This document shows, one piece after another, positions 37,158 to 46,141 of a stretch of 50,707 bases of DNA. Position numbers and translations under genes: made by a program. Positions within the stretch are counted from its first letter, which is position 1. Every line of letters starts with the position of its first letter. Under the pieces are notes generated by a model that had not been told where the DNA came from, made no database searches, and worked only from the letters and a program-made list of their open reading frames with translations. Origin of the DNA: JBKHYJ01 sp046565505 (lineage in GTDB: Bacteria; Acidobacteriota; Blastocatellia; UBA7656); assembly GCA_046565505.1 (NCBI GenBank), contig JBKHYJ010000017.1, positions 1-50,707 of the forward strand. The letters are read 5' to 3'.

Positions 37158-38483
37158 TCATTTCAGATTAACAAAACGGCGGGTCGCTTGCCAGACTGCC
37201 GCAGAATAGACGACCAGCGCGCCGGCCGAGACCAGCGAGTGCGCGTCGGCCCATTCGCCCCACTCGGGCCCGAACAATCTCGGGCTGGTGAGGTTGAAGA
37301 GGGCGAAGGCGGCGGCCAGGGCCGAGGCGGGGCACGCGCGGCGCCTCTCATTCGCCGCGAGCGTTTCGGCTATCAGGTAAGCGATGGGGAATATCAAGAT
37401 TACGAAGTGCGCCTTCCAACTGAGGGGCGACATCAGGACGGAGCAACAGAAGAACGGCGCGGCCGCCGGCATCTCGCCGGCGGACCTTGCCGCCGATAAA
37501 ATTGACAGCACGACAAGGGCCGCAGAGGCCGCGAGCGTGAGCGCGCTCGTAGGGTTGCGCGTCGATTCGCCCCCATACATGTCGGGCTTCTGGCTCCGCG
37601 TTTCGGTGAGCCTTGCGAGTGCGCCTCGTAAGGATTGATTGCCGGAAAAAGCGAGGTCGAACCCTTGCCCGTTCATCACGGTGCGGTTTGCGAATGCTGT
37701 GAACATGCCGGGGGCGCGGGCGCCGAACGGCAGAAAGCTGAGCAGGCTTACGGCGACCAGCAGGCCGGCGCACGCGGCGACGAATCTGAGCCTCACCCTG
37801 GCAACGTGATACAGGATCAGGATTACGGGCGTCAGCTTAATTGAAGCCGCGAGCACGAGCGCGAAGGCCGAGGCCGCTTTCTTCCCCTTCGCGTAGAAGT
37901 AGACGTGCGCGACGGCGAGCGCCGCGACGACCGTGTTCACCTGCCCGAAATCGAAGTTGTCGAGGGTGAAACGAATCAACATGAAAAGCGCGCCTGATGC
38001 GATCAGGATTCGGCGGCGCGTATAATCATTCGGCCGCGGAACCGGCTCTACCCCCGGCGAGCCGGCCGCCCTCGATTCAATCACAAGGCAGCCGAGCGCC
38101 GCCGCCATCCACGCCGCGCTCAGGATAGAAGCCACGCTCAAGAGGTACCAGACGTATGCCGCGACCGGCAGGGGCAATAAAGCGAGCGGGAGCATAACCT
38201 CTGACAGAAGCGGCGGGTAAAGGTAAGGTGTTGAGGGGCGGAGCGAATCCTGGTATGGGTCGCGCCCGGCCATCACTTCGCTCGCCGCATGGTAATAGAC
38301 GTTGAAGTCGTTCGTGTAAATCAGAGGGTCCGAGCCGCTCCTGCTCGCGAAGTACATTCCGCCCGCGAGTATTATGACGGCCATTGGCGCGAGCGCGAGG
38401 CGAACCGCCAAGCACCTCCGCCCGCTTCCGGGCGACCGGAATGGCCGGCCAATCGCCGAGTTATTCTTCCGAGTCTTTCCCAT
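37158..38483 (-). CDS. GT87/DUF2029-family membrane glycosyltransferase-like protein
   Basis: 441 residues with about ten membrane segments. The motifs 'DFNVYYHAASEVMAGRDPY' in the first periplasmic loop, 'NFDFGQVNTVVAAL' and 'MSPLSWKAHFVIL' are those of DUF2029 (GT87), a GT-C fold family that uses polyprenyl-phosphate sugars; the loop-1 Asp (D of DFNVYY) is the likely catalytic residue. It overlaps the stop of the next upstream gene by 23 bases, so the two polytopic genes are translationally coupled, and both follow cdsA. The donor sugar and acceptor cannot be told. Confidence 0.82.
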   Translation of the reverse strand: MGKTRKNNSAIGRPFRSPGSGRRCLAVRLALAPMAVIILAGGMYFASRSGSDPLIYTNDFNVYYHAASEVMAGRDPYQDSLRPSTPYLYPPLLSEVMLPLALLPLPVAAYVWYLLSVASILSAAWMAAALGCLVIESRAAGSPGVEPVPRPNDYTRRRILIASGALFMLIRFTLDNFDFGQVNTVVAALAVAHVYFYAKGKKAASAFALVLAASIKLTPVILILYHVARVRLRFVAACAGLLVAVSLLSFLPFGARAPGMFTAFANRTVMNGQGFDLAFSGNQSLRGALARLTETRSQKPDMYGGESTRNPTSALTLAASAALVVLSILSAARSAGEMPAAAPFFCCSVLMSPLSWKAHFVILIFPIAYLIAETLAANERRRACPASALAAAFALFNLTSPRLFGPEWGEWADAHSLVSAGALVVYSAAVWQATRRFVNLK

Positions 38484-40125
38484 CTTTAATGACCCTGAAG
38501 ATTTCTACGTCCCCCACGCGCCGCGCGAGAGTCAGGCAGTCCGGCGCTATGAAGTCGTCAGAGATTGCCCGCTCGAATGGGCCATAGATGACGTAAGCCA
38601 CGCGCCCGCCTTCCAACAAACGCCGCGCGGCGTCGCCCGTCATGGCGTTCGTATAAAAAGTCCTGACCTCCTCTTCCTTCTCGCCGCTGTCGATGGTCTG
38701 ACCGTAGTGGCCCACGTAAACGCGCAGGCCGGTCATAGAAGGCGCGATATTTCCGGTCGTATACGATGAAAAAAGTACCGCGTCACGGTCCGCCTCCGCG
38801 CTCAGCCAGCCCAAGGCCATGACCAGGCCGGCGGGCGCGTAACGGCGCGGGTCGTCTGCCCCCATCGCCCCCGGCGGGGCTATGATTTGCCCCGCGATGA
38901 AACCCGCGTTCGTCAGCGAAGCGAGGGCGATTACAGAAACGAGCAATGGCGCTTTGAAGCGTCTGAATCTTTCCCGGCGCATGAATCTTCGGCGGAGCGA
39001 AAAGACCGCGGCGGAAGCGGCTACGCACAGCGGCAACTGCAAGCCTTCCACCAGCCTTCTTTGAAAGCTCACAGGCGCGTAGAGCAACGCGCTCTGCACT
39101 ACGATCCATACCAAGAGGAGGCGGCCATAAGGCGAGCGCATGCCCGACAGCGCGCGCACGCCGGCGACGGCCAGCCCGGCTACGACCCCGAAGCCGAGCA
39201 CGTACTCGACCGGCGATGGCGAAAGCGTATCCGTAACCCTGAGCCACTCGCGCAACACTTCGTTGGACCGCCTCAAGTAAAACAAGTAGATGCCCCCGGG
39301 CAGCGCCGACATGCAAAACCAGAACGCCGCGCCGGCGGGCAACGATGAGCGGGCCGTCACGCCGTTGCCCCGCGGGCGTAGCCAGGGCCATAGCGAGAAG
39401 GCGACGGACCCTACCGCGCTCACCACGATAATCAAGTACGGGTGAACGACGGCCAGCAGCGACACGACCGCGCCGGCGATGGCCGCCAGGGACGGCCGCT
39501 TTTCATGGAAGGCGGCGAATAGGAGGGTGATCGCGCCGCACACCATTGCCGCCCCTATGGTGAAGTGCACTTGCGCGTAGGCTGAGCGGAAGGCTATAGC
39601 TTCCGGCAGGTTCAAATCCGCCGAGCCTGAAATTACGCCCGCGCCCAGAAGATCATTGCTGTTGTTGGCGGCGTACACCAGCCACCCGACTCCGCCCGAA
39701 AACGCATACATCCATAGCGCGTACCGCAGCCGCGCGCGGGACTTCAGTACGCGGCGCGCCAAGCTCCGCGCGACAAGCAGGAGCGGCAGGGTCGCCAGTA
39801 GTCTCGCGGCATGGAAGACCAGCGGCACCGGCGCCCCGGTTATCCGGGCAGCGAACCCCAGGACGGCCCAGAGCGGGAGGAAGAATTCACACCGCTGCGG
39901 CTCGGACGTGTACAGGTCGCACATCAGCAGGCGGCCGTCCGCGCCCTGCCTCATCCACGCCAGGTAAGTGAACGTGTCGTCGTAGGCCGTAAGGACTCCC
40001 GTAAACACATGCCCGGCCGGCGTCCTCAGGGCCGCCGCCAGGTAAGGCAGCGTCGTCAGGACCGCCAGAATGAGCCAGACTGGTAGAACATCCGCGACCG
40101 CCCCCCGGGCGTTATGAAGCGGCAT
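38461..40125 (-). CDS. Polytopic membrane protein, probable GT-C glycosyltransferase
   Basis: 554 residues from the ATG at 40125 (MPLHNARGAVADVLPVW). The frame is open back to 40854, but that part is the shadow of cdsA and contains no protein-like sequence. About ten to twelve membrane segments. The first loop carries 'TAYDDTFTYLAWMRQG', an acidic pair in the position of the catalytic Asp of GT-C enzymes, and 'YAFSGGVGWLVYAA' follows the third or fourth helix. The C-terminal soluble part (about 430-554) has 'YTTGNIAPSMTGLRVYVGH', seen in similar uncharacterised membrane proteins that end in a periplasmic domain. Exact function unknown. Weak ribosome site; 68 bases after cdsA. Confidence 0.7.
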   Translation of the reverse strand: MPLHNARGAVADVLPVWLILAVLTTLPYLAAALRTPAGHVFTGVLTAYDDTFTYLAWMRQGADGRLLMCDLYTSEPQRCEFFLPLWAVLGFAARITGAPVPLVFHAARLLATLPLLLVARSLARRVLKSRARLRYALWMYAFSGGVGWLVYAANNSNDLLGAGVISGSADLNLPEAIAFRSAYAQVHFTIGAAMVCGAITLLFAAFHEKRPSLAAIAGAVVSLLAVVHPYLIIVVSAVGSVAFSLWPWLRPRGNGVTARSSLPAGAAFWFCMSALPGGIYLFYLRRSNEVLREWLRVTDTLSPSPVEYVLGFGVVAGLAVAGVRALSGMRSPYGRLLLVWIVVQSALLYAPVSFQRRLVEGLQLPLCVAASAAVFSLRRRFMRRERFRRFKAPLLVSVIALASLTNAGFIAGQIIAPPGAMGADDPRRYAPAGLVMALGWLSAEADRDAVLFSSYTTGNIAPSMTGLRVYVGHYGQTIDSGEKEEEVRTFYTNAMTGDAARRLLEGGRVAYVIYGPFERAISDDFIAPDCLTLARRVGDVEIFRVIKDGKDSEE

Positions 40126-40193
40126 GCTGTCAGCCGAGCGGCCGCGCGGCCGCGAAGAACACTCTGCCTTTGAATTTGGCGGCAAGATGATCG

Positions 40194-41000
40194 TCACACG
40201 AAGAAGCGCGAATAGTAGTATAAGAGCGGGGCGCAGAACAGTATGCTGTCCACGCGGTCCAGCATGCCGCCGTGGCCCGGCAACAGGTTTCCCGAGTCCT
40301 TGACCCCCGAGCCTCGCTTCAGCATGGACTCTGCGAGGTCTCCCACCTGGCCGAACACCCCGATAGTAGCGCCGAGCGCCATCGCGTTGAGGAGGCCGAC
40401 CTCGGGGAAGAAAATCCACCTGCACAGCGGGCCCGTTATTATGGCCGTGATGAACCCGCCTACCGCGCCCTCGACGGTCTTCCCCGGGCTCACGCGCGGC
40501 GCGAGTTTGTGGCGCCCGACCGAGCGGCCCGTGTAGTAGGCTCCCGTGTCTGTCATCATCACCATCGCGAAGAACATCGTCAAAAGCTTCGGCGCGAGGC
40601 GCGACTCGGGCGTCTGGATCATTCGCACCCCGACGAGAAAGCTGGCCAGCAGCGCGACGTAGACGACCCCGAACACGGTCGCCGAAACTGACGCGAGCGA
40701 CTTGCTCATCTCGTCGGGGCGCGCGAGCGCGGCGGCCAGTGAAACGATGGCTAGCGCACTTATTACGGCGGCGACCCAGAACGGCTCCCCATAGACGAAG
40801 CACGCGACGACGAGCAGCGCGGCGGCGAAGCCGGGAATGATTTGCGGGCGGCATCCGACTTTGGACGCGAGGTTATAGAATTCACCCAGCGCCAGCAGTA
40901 TGGCTATGGCCGTTAGCGCGACGAAGAAGTAAGGGATTTCGCTCCAGACCGTGTAAAGCAGGACGGGGAGCGCGACGATGGCGGTCAGTATTCTCTTCAT
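40194..41000 (-). CDS. cdsA: Phosphatidate cytidylyltransferase
   Basis: 268 residues, the usual length. Makes CDP-diacylglycerol from phosphatidate and CTP in the inner membrane, the precursor for all phospholipids, including the substrate of PgsA at 17968-18756. About eight membrane segments and the complete family signature near the C-terminus: 'SMLKRGSGVKDSGNLLPGHG' followed by GMLDRVD, with the metal-binding Asp residues. Follows uppS by 101 bases in the same direction, the common uppS-cdsA order in bacteria. Confidence 0.93.
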   Translation of the reverse strand: MKRILTAIVALPVLLYTVWSEIPYFFVALTAIAILLALGEFYNLASKVGCRPQIIPGFAAALLVVACFVYGEPFWVAAVISALAIVSLAAALARPDEMSKSLASVSATVFGVVYVALLASFLVGVRMIQTPESRLAPKLLTMFFAMVMMTDTGAYYTGRSVGRHKLAPRVSPGKTVEGAVGGFITAIITGPLCRWIFFPEVGLLNAMALGATIGVFGQVGDLAESMLKRGSGVKDSGNLLPGHGGMLDRVDSILFCAPLLYYYSRFFV

Positions 41001-41101
41001 AAAGGAGCGGGGCCATGCGCCGAGGGCCGTGCGCCGAGGGTCGTGCGGCAGTATGAACTCGCGACACTCCCCGGCTCAGGCCCGGCGAACGGCGCCGTCG
41101 C

Positions 41102-41926
41102 TTATTTCATGTTCGCGGCGATGAGAGAATTCTTCTCGGCGGGCTTGATGTCGCCGTAACGCCGCTCGCGTTTTTGGAATTCGATGATGGCCTCGAACAG
41201 GTCGGCGCGGCGGAAGTCGGGCCACAGCGTCTCTGTCACGTAGATCTCACTGTAAGCCATCTGCCAGAGCAGAAAATTCGACACGCGCATCTCGCCGCTC
41301 GTGCGGATTAGCAGGTCAGGGTCCGGGAGTCCCGTCGTGAACAGGTGGCGCTCGAAATCATACTCGGACAGGTCGGACGAGTCGCGGCCGTTAGCCTTAT
41401 ACTCCGCGATCAGCTGGCGGCAGGCATGAAGAATCTCCGACCGCCCGCTGTAATTGAGCGCGACCGTCAGTACGGTGCCTGTGTTGGCCCCCGTCTCCCT
41501 GCGGGCGCGCTCGACTTCGCGCCTGACGGCGGGCTCTAGCGCCTGCTCGCGCCCGATGGTCTGAAATCGTATGTTGTTCTCTTTCAGGCTGCGGATCTCT
41601 TTGCGCAAGAATTCGCGCAGCAAACCCATCAACGCCTCGACTTCAAGCCGGGGGCGCTTCCAGTTCTCTGTCGAGAAGGCGTACAGCGTCAGGTAAGGGA
41701 TGCCGAGCCGCGCGGCCGATTCGACGGTGGCGCGGACCGCCTCCGCGCCCGCGCGGTGTCCGGCCACCCGCGGCTGGCTGCGGCGCGCGGCCCACCGGCC
41801 ATTGCCGTCCATGATGATGGCTATGTGCGCGGGGAGTTTGTCGGGTTCTATTTGCCTGAGAAGGAATTCGTCTCTTGAGCCGCCCTCTATAATGGCCTCG
41901 AAATCTTTAAGGGTATTATTGCTCAT
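41102..41926 (-). CDS. uppS: Isoprenyl transferase (undecaprenyl diphosphate synthase)
   Basis: 274 residues. Cis-prenyltransferase that extends farnesyl diphosphate with isopentenyl diphosphate to the C55 lipid carrier of peptidoglycan. The catalytic motif 'IAIIMDGNGRWA' (D40), 'GHRAGAEAVRA', 'LTLYAFSTENWKRP', 'ALNYSGRSEI' and 'DLLIRTSGEMRVSNFLLWQ' are complete, with the C-terminal 'YGDI'. An N-terminal extension of about 30 residues precedes the core. The ribosome site is weak (AAAGA). Located between truA and cdsA. Confidence 0.94.
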   Translation of the reverse strand: MSNNTLKDFEAIIEGGSRDEFLLRQIEPDKLPAHIAIIMDGNGRWAARRSQPRVAGHRAGAEAVRATVESAARLGIPYLTLYAFSTENWKRPRLEVEALMGLLREFLRKEIRSLKENNIRFQTIGREQALEPAVRREVERARRETGANTGTVLTVALNYSGRSEILHACRQLIAEYKANGRDSSDLSEYDFERHLFTTGLPDPDLLIRTSGEMRVSNFLLWQMAYSEIYVTETLWPDFRRADLFEAIIEFQKRERRYGDIKPAEKNSLIAANMK

Positions 41927-41986
41927 TCTTTATTCTTTTAAGACGCGCCGCCGAGCATGCTCACGTAAGTCATATCAACCGTCACT

Positions 41987-42721
41987 TTAATAGCCCACGC
42001 GGACCAAAGTCAACCCGGCGGCGGGAGCCGTCGGCCCCGCGTTTGCGCGGTCGCGGCTCCGCAAAATCTCCTGTATGCTCAGGGCCTCGCGCCGGCCCCG
42101 GCCCACCTCTATGAGCGTGCCGACTATCGTCCTGACCATGTATCGCAGGAAGCCATCGCCTTCGACCTCAAGCGTAATTCGGTCCTCGCGCTGGTCAACG
42201 TCCAGGCGCTTCAGCGTGCGGACGCGGTCTTCAACTTCCGTCCGCGCCACTGTAAAGGCGCTGAAGTCATGACGGCCGACGAGGGTACCCGCGGCCTTGC
42301 GCATCTCTCCGACATCAAGGTGCCCGCGGTAGTGGTACACGTAACGATGAAGGAATGGGCTGACTACCGGCGCGGTCCATATTTGATAGCGGTAGGTCTT
42401 AAGCCTGGCGGACAGGCGGGCGTTGAATGAGTCGGCGACCTGCTCGACTTCGACCGCGCGGATGTCGCGGTCGAGGTTGCCATTGATAGCGTCCCGCAAA
42501 GCGCGCGGGGCGAATTCGCGCTCCAGAAAGAAATTTGCCACCTGCCCTTCGGCGTGAACTCCCGCGTCAGTGCGGCCCGCCCCATGAACCGTTACGCGCC
42601 GGCGGTCGAGCATGGAAAGCACGCGCGTAAGCTCGCCTTGAATGGTGCGCCCGCCCGGCTGTATCTGCCACCCATGATAATTCGTGCCATCGTACTGGAT
42701 TATGATCTTGAAGTTATTCAT
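41987..42721 (-). CDS. truA: tRNA pseudouridine(38-40) synthase
   Basis: 244 residues. Converts uridines 38-40 in the anticodon stem of many tRNAs to pseudouridine. The catalytic 'GRTDAGVHAEGQVANF' (D52) and the N-terminal 'IQYDGTNYHGWQIQPGGRTIQGEL' (in part: YDGTNYHGWQIQP) are typical, and the size is normal. Stop lies 61 bases before uppS. TATAAT on the minus strand at 42803-42798 could start a transcript about 70 bases upstream. Confidence 0.94.
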   Translation of the reverse strand: MNNFKIIIQYDGTNYHGWQIQPGGRTIQGELTRVLSMLDRRRVTVHGAGRTDAGVHAEGQVANFFLEREFAPRALRDAINGNLDRDIRAVEVEQVADSFNARLSARLKTYRYQIWTAPVVSPFLHRYVYHYRGHLDVGEMRKAAGTLVGRHDFSAFTVARTEVEDRVRTLKRLDVDQREDRITLEVEGDGFLRYMVRTIVGTLIEVGRGRREALSIQEILRSRDRANAGPTAPAAGLTLVRVGY

Positions 42722-42832
42722 AGAACGTCAGGGGCCGGCGGCCGCGCGAAAGCCCGCGGCTGAAAGTGGTCCCCCCGCCGAAAATATGAAATGGGGAATT
42801 ATACAGGCTCTTGCCCGCCAGGGGGCCCCGGC

Positions 42833-43426
42833 CTATTTCCGGCTGCCCGGCTTTATTGCGGGAGCGCCCGCGTCACAGAGCGGGCAATGAGCGGGGTCGT
42901 AAGCGGGCACGTTTAGCGTGAGCAGCGCGGACCTCGGGACTCCAAGGTCTACGTCGCCGCCGCTGCGGTCGACTATCGACCCCGCGCCGACGACCACGCC
43001 GCCCGCCCTGGTGACGGCGTCGATGGTTTCGCGCGTAGAGCCGCCCGTCGTCACGACATCTTCGACCACCAGCACGCGCTCGCCTTCTTCAATGTGAAAC
43101 CCTCGCCGCAGAGTCATCGTTCCGGCTTCGCGCTCCGTGAACAGGGCGCGGACGCCGAGCGCGCGAGCGGTTTCATGGGCGACGATTATGCCGCCTATGG
43201 CCGGGGCCACGACGGCATTTATTTGCCCGCCGAACCGCGCGGCCAGCGAACGGCCTACGCGCTCGGCATGTTCCGGGTGCTGGAGGACGAGCGCGCACTG
43301 AAGGTAACGCGGGCTGTGTAAACCCGACGTGAGTTGGAAATGGCCTTCGAGCAGTGCGCCGGTCTGCTGAAAAATCAAGAGCAATTGCTGGCTCTCGTCC
43401 GCCGGTTCGGGGTGTGATGAATCCAT
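42833..43426 (-). CDS. pyrE: Orotate phosphoribosyltransferase
   Basis: 197 residues. Joins orotate and PRPP to give orotidine 5'-phosphate in pyrimidine synthesis. The PRPP loop 'VLVVEDVVTTGGS' (118-130) and the 'SGLHSPRYLQC' substrate region are clear. The C-terminus ends 'CPLCDAGAPAIKPGSR', the cysteine-containing tail seen in one PyrE branch. GGGGA precedes the ATG by about 10 bases and TATAAG lies about 20 bases upstream on the minus strand. First gene of the minus-strand run pyrE-truA-uppS-cdsA. An open frame in another phase is a shadow. Confidence 0.92.
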   Translation of the reverse strand: MDSSHPEPADESQQLLLIFQQTGALLEGHFQLTSGLHSPRYLQCALVLQHPEHAERVGRSLAARFGGQINAVVAPAIGGIIVAHETARALGVRALFTEREAGTMTLRRGFHIEEGERVLVVEDVVTTGGSTRETIDAVTRAGGVVVGAGSIVDRSGGDVDLGVPRSALLTLNVPAYDPAHCPLCDAGAPAIKPGSRK

Positions 43427-43541
43427 TTCTGCTTAGTCCCCGCCTTATATTTTGTTTCAGGACACGCCTGATAACCTCGCGCGCTTTCGCGCGAATAATA
43501 CTACCACGAGCAACGCCCTGTCGCCTCAGAATGTCTCCCCT

Positions 43542-43550
43542 TGTTATACT
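43542..43550 (+). promoter_or_regulatory. Extended -10 of mobA; the transcript is probably leaderless
   Basis: TGT-TATACT (43542-43550). Transcription should begin near 43557-43559, which is the mobA ATG itself (43559), so there is no room for a ribosome site. Confidence 0.5.
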
Positions 43551-43558
43551 CAAGCGCG

Positions 43559-44158
43559 ATGGATGCTGAAGGGTTCATTACGGCGGGCGGCCTCAGCTCC
43601 CGCATGGGGCGCGACAAGGCGTGGCTTGAGATCGGCGGCCGGCCGATGATCGAGCATGTACTTGCAGCATTGCTGCCCGTCACGCCGAGCGTGGCCGTCA
43701 TCGCCAACGGGCCCGAATACTCGCGCCTGGGGCTGCCTGTCTTCCGAGACACGTTCGCGGGCATAGGTCCGCTCGAGGCTATTCGCACGAGCCTCGCGAA
43801 TACGCGGGCCCCCCGCGTGGTTCTCGTCGGCTGCGACCTTCCATTCGTGACGCGGGAGCTTTTCAGCTTCTTGCTCCGGTTCAAAGGCGGTCATCAAGCC
43901 ATAGTGCCTGTCGGTGAGGACGGAAGATTAGAGCCGCTATGCGCCGTCTATTACGCCGGCGCGCTCGGCCATGTGGCCGATTTAATTAAGCGCGGCGAGC
44001 GGAAGGTCAGCACGCTCTTTGATGTTGTGCCCACGCGGCTTGTGGCCTTCGACGAATTGAAGCACCTCAGAGGGTCCGGGTTTTTCTTCCAGAACATCAA
44101 TACTCCCAAAGATTACGACCTGGCCTGTGAAGTAAAACGTCAGCAGGGCATGGTTTAA
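43559..44158 (+). CDS. mobA: Molybdenum cofactor guanylyltransferase
   Basis: 199 residues, normal length. Transfers GMP from GTP to molybdopterin to form the bis-MGD or MGD cofactor. The nucleotide-binding start 'FITAGGLSSRMGRDKAWLEI', the metal-binding 'LVGCDLPFVTRE' and the closing 'FQNINTPKDYD' are typical. I start it at the ATG at 43559 (MDAEGF) rather than the upstream TTG at 43541, because the TTG falls inside the promoter. No other cofactor genes or molybdoenzymes lie nearby. Confidence 0.88.
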   Translation: MDAEGFITAGGLSSRMGRDKAWLEIGGRPMIEHVLAALLPVTPSVAVIANGPEYSRLGLPVFRDTFAGIGPLEAIRTSLANTRAPRVVLVGCDLPFVTRELFSFLLRFKGGHQAIVPVGEDGRLEPLCAVYYAGALGHVADLIKRGERKVSTLFDVVPTRLVAFDELKHLRGSGFFFQNINTPKDYDLACEVKRQQGMV

Positions 44159-44197
44159 GGCTCTCACCGTAAATCATTGTTAAATCTAAAAAAACGC

Positions 44198-44289
44198 TTG
44201 CATTTCGTTTGAGGCTTTGAATATACTTGCCTCGCTTTGGCCTTCCCCCCATGGTTTGGCTCGGTTTAACGGTTACACGAAGATATAAT
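44198..44289 (+). promoter_or_regulatory. Two candidate promoters before the CxxC small protein
   Basis: TTGCAT (44198-44203), 18 bases, TATACT (44222-44227) is one candidate; a separate perfect TATAAT at 44284-44289, without a clear -35, is another and would give a leader of about 77 bases. Confidence 0.35.
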
Positions 44290-44372
44290 CAGTGTCGTTT
44301 GGTCGAGTGTGAGCAGGAGAGACCGGCTGGGCGCATCGAGTCATCCGTAATTTACAATCGAGGGAACAAACA

Positions 44373-44663
44373 ATGTCATTCTTCTGTCGGCTGAGTAGAA
44401 AACATTACTGGTCTGTACCGCATCGCTCAGCGGATAACCACCTGGTTCAGGTTTGCTACGAGTGCGGAGCCGAGCGGCCCATGGTCGGGTTTCATAACGA
44501 GATCGCCGGCGAGCGATTCAACCGCGCGGTAATTTCCGCCCGTAGCGATTTGATGAAGATGTCTTCGCGCCGCATAGATGACGAACCGTCGCAGCGCACG
44601 GCGAGTCAAGAGCGAATGGCGGTCGGGCAAGGCCGCGCGCGGAAGTTCTCACTCGTCAAGTGA
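44373..44663 (+). CDS. Small CxxC protein
   Basis: 96 residues, not recognised. GAGGGAAC 6-7 bases before the ATG supports translation. The sequence MSFFCRLSRKHYWSVPHRS is followed by 'VCYECGAERPM' (a CxxC half-knuckle) and then a long polar helix-like part rich in Ser/Arg. With only one CxxC pair plus Cys5, a metal site would need a dimer or the nearby histidines. Cytosolic, basic. Convergent with the NtrC-type gene. Confidence 0.6.
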   Translation: MSFFCRLSRKHYWSVPHRSADNHLVQVCYECGAERPMVGFHNEIAGERFNRAVISARSDLMKMSSRRIDDEPSQRTASQERMAVGQGRARKFSLVK

Positions 44664-44710
44664 GCAGGCGTTAAAAGGCCGAACGAAAGACGACAGGTGT
44701 GGCGGGGTGC

Positions 44711-44752
44711 GCGGAATTTCCGCAGGGCCTTTCCGCCTCGTTATTGCGAGGC
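44711..44752. terminator. Two hairpins between convergent genes
   Basis: GCGGAA-T-TTCCGC (44711-44723) and GCCTCG-TTATTG-CGAGGC (44735-44740/44747-44752) lie between the CxxC gene and the sigma-54 activator. They may end transcripts from both sides; T-runs are absent. Confidence 0.35.
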
Positions 44753-44779
44753 CCGCTCACGCCGACCCCGCCCTGCTAT

Positions 44780-46111
44780 TCATTCCTTGCCCGTCTTCTT
44801 TATCCCGAATTTTTCAAGGCGATACTGAAGCGTGCGAAACGACAGCCCGAGCAGTTTCGCCGCGCGCGTGATGTTCCAATTCGTCTGCTCCATCGCCTGC
44901 GTGATGAGCGACCGCTCGACCTCATCGAACGAGATGCCCTCGGGCGGCAGCTTGAAATTAAAGGCGGCCGAAGGCGTCCCCTCCTGGCGAATCTCCACGG
45001 GCAAATCCTCGGTATCGATTTCGTTGCCTTCGCAGAGCAAAATCGCGCGCTCTATGGCCGACTCAAGCTGCCGCACGTTGCCCGGCCATGAATAATTCAT
45101 TATCAAGCTCCTCGCCCCCGCCGTAAGCCCGCGTATGGAGCGGTGCGCGCCGAGGCTGTGCTTGGCGACGAAAAAATCGACCAGCGGGGCGATGTCGTCG
45201 CGGCGGTTGCGCAGCGGCGGGATGGTTATGGGAATTATGTTCAGCCTGTAATAGAGGTCCTCGCGGAAGCGGTTATCCTTCACCATCCCCTCAAGGTCGC
45301 GGTTGGTCGCGGCGATCACGCGCACGTCCACCTTGAGGGGCTTCGTCGCCCCCACCCGCATGATCTCCCTCTCTTGGAGCGCGCGCAGCAGCTTCGCCTG
45401 CATGCTGATGTTCAAATCCCCTATCTCGTCTAGAAACAACGTGCCGTGGTCGGCGATCTCGAACTGGCCTTTCTTCTGGGCGTGCGCGCCGGTGAATGAG
45501 CCCTTCTCATGGCCGAACAGCTCTGACTCCAGAAGGTTCTCGTTGATGGCCGCGCAGTTTACCGCCTGAAATACCTCGCCGGCGCGGGGGCTGGCCTTAT
45601 GTATCGCGCGCGCGACGCGCTCTTTGCCCACGCCGGACTCGCCGCGTATGAGCACGGTCGAGGAAGAGCCCGCGACCTTGAGAATCATCTTCTTGACGCG
45701 CTCCATCTCCTCGGACGCGCCGATGATCTCGTCGTCTATGCGGTTGAGCCGCCCGAGCGCGCTCTCGACCACCTTCAGCAACTGGTCGCGGTCGATGGGC
45801 TTTTCCAGGTAATCGAACGCGCCGCTGCGCAGGGCATCCTTGACCGACTCGACAGACCCGTGGGCCGTCATCATCACCACGATCAGCGAGGGGTCTATCT
45901 TGAGCAATTCGCCCAGCAGCGTCAGCCCGTCCATGCCCGTCATCTTGTAGTCGGTGAGCACTAGGTCGAAATAGTTCTCGCGGGCCAGCCGCAAGGCGTG
46001 CTCGCCGCTCTGCGCGGTCGTCACCTCGTACCCATCGTCTTCGAGAATCAGCGTGTAAATCTCCCGCTGGTTCTTCTCGTCGTCAACAACCAGCACTTTT
46101 TTTCTTGCCAT
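44780..46111 (-). CDS. Sigma-54-dependent response regulator, NtrC/ZraR family
   Basis: 443 residues. Receiver domain (1-120) with phospho-acceptor D54 (VLTDYK) and K104; sigma-54 AAA+ domain (about 127-365) with Walker A GESGVGKE (157-164), the sigma-54 loop GSFTGA (204-209) and Walker B GTLFLDEIG; and a Fis-type HTH at the end (WNITRAAKLLGLSFRTLQYRL). Phosphorylation lets it open promoters held by sigma-54 polymerase, so an RpoN must exist elsewhere. The loop has Ser instead of the usual Ala at its second position, a tolerated variant. It starts 30 bases after the kinase gene and is its partner. Target promoters were not found in the window. Confidence 0.92.
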   Translation of the reverse strand: MARKKVLVVDDEKNQREIYTLILEDDGYEVTTAQSGEHALRLARENYFDLVLTDYKMTGMDGLTLLGELLKIDPSLIVVMMTAHGSVESVKDALRSGAFDYLEKPIDRDQLLKVVESALGRLNRIDDEIIGASEEMERVKKMILKVAGSSSTVLIRGESGVGKERVARAIHKASPRAGEVFQAVNCAAINENLLESELFGHEKGSFTGAHAQKKGQFEIADHGTLFLDEIGDLNISMQAKLLRALQEREIMRVGATKPLKVDVRVIAATNRDLEGMVKDNRFREDLYYRLNIIPITIPPLRNRRDDIAPLVDFFVAKHSLGAHRSIRGLTAGARSLIMNYSWPGNVRQLESAIERAILLCEGNEIDTEDLPVEIRQEGTPSAAFNFKLPPEGISFDEVERSLITQAMEQTNWNITRAAKLLGLSFRTLQYRLEKFGIKKTGKE

Positions 46112-46141
46112 CCCTTCAACTCTCCTTAACCGTGGCGCGCC

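Noticed and set aside
40126..40854. 243-residue N-terminal extension of the 554-residue membrane protein
   Set aside because: It is a shifted-frame reading of cdsA on the same strand, with an Arg/Gly-rich sequence; the protein-like part begins at the ATG at 40125.
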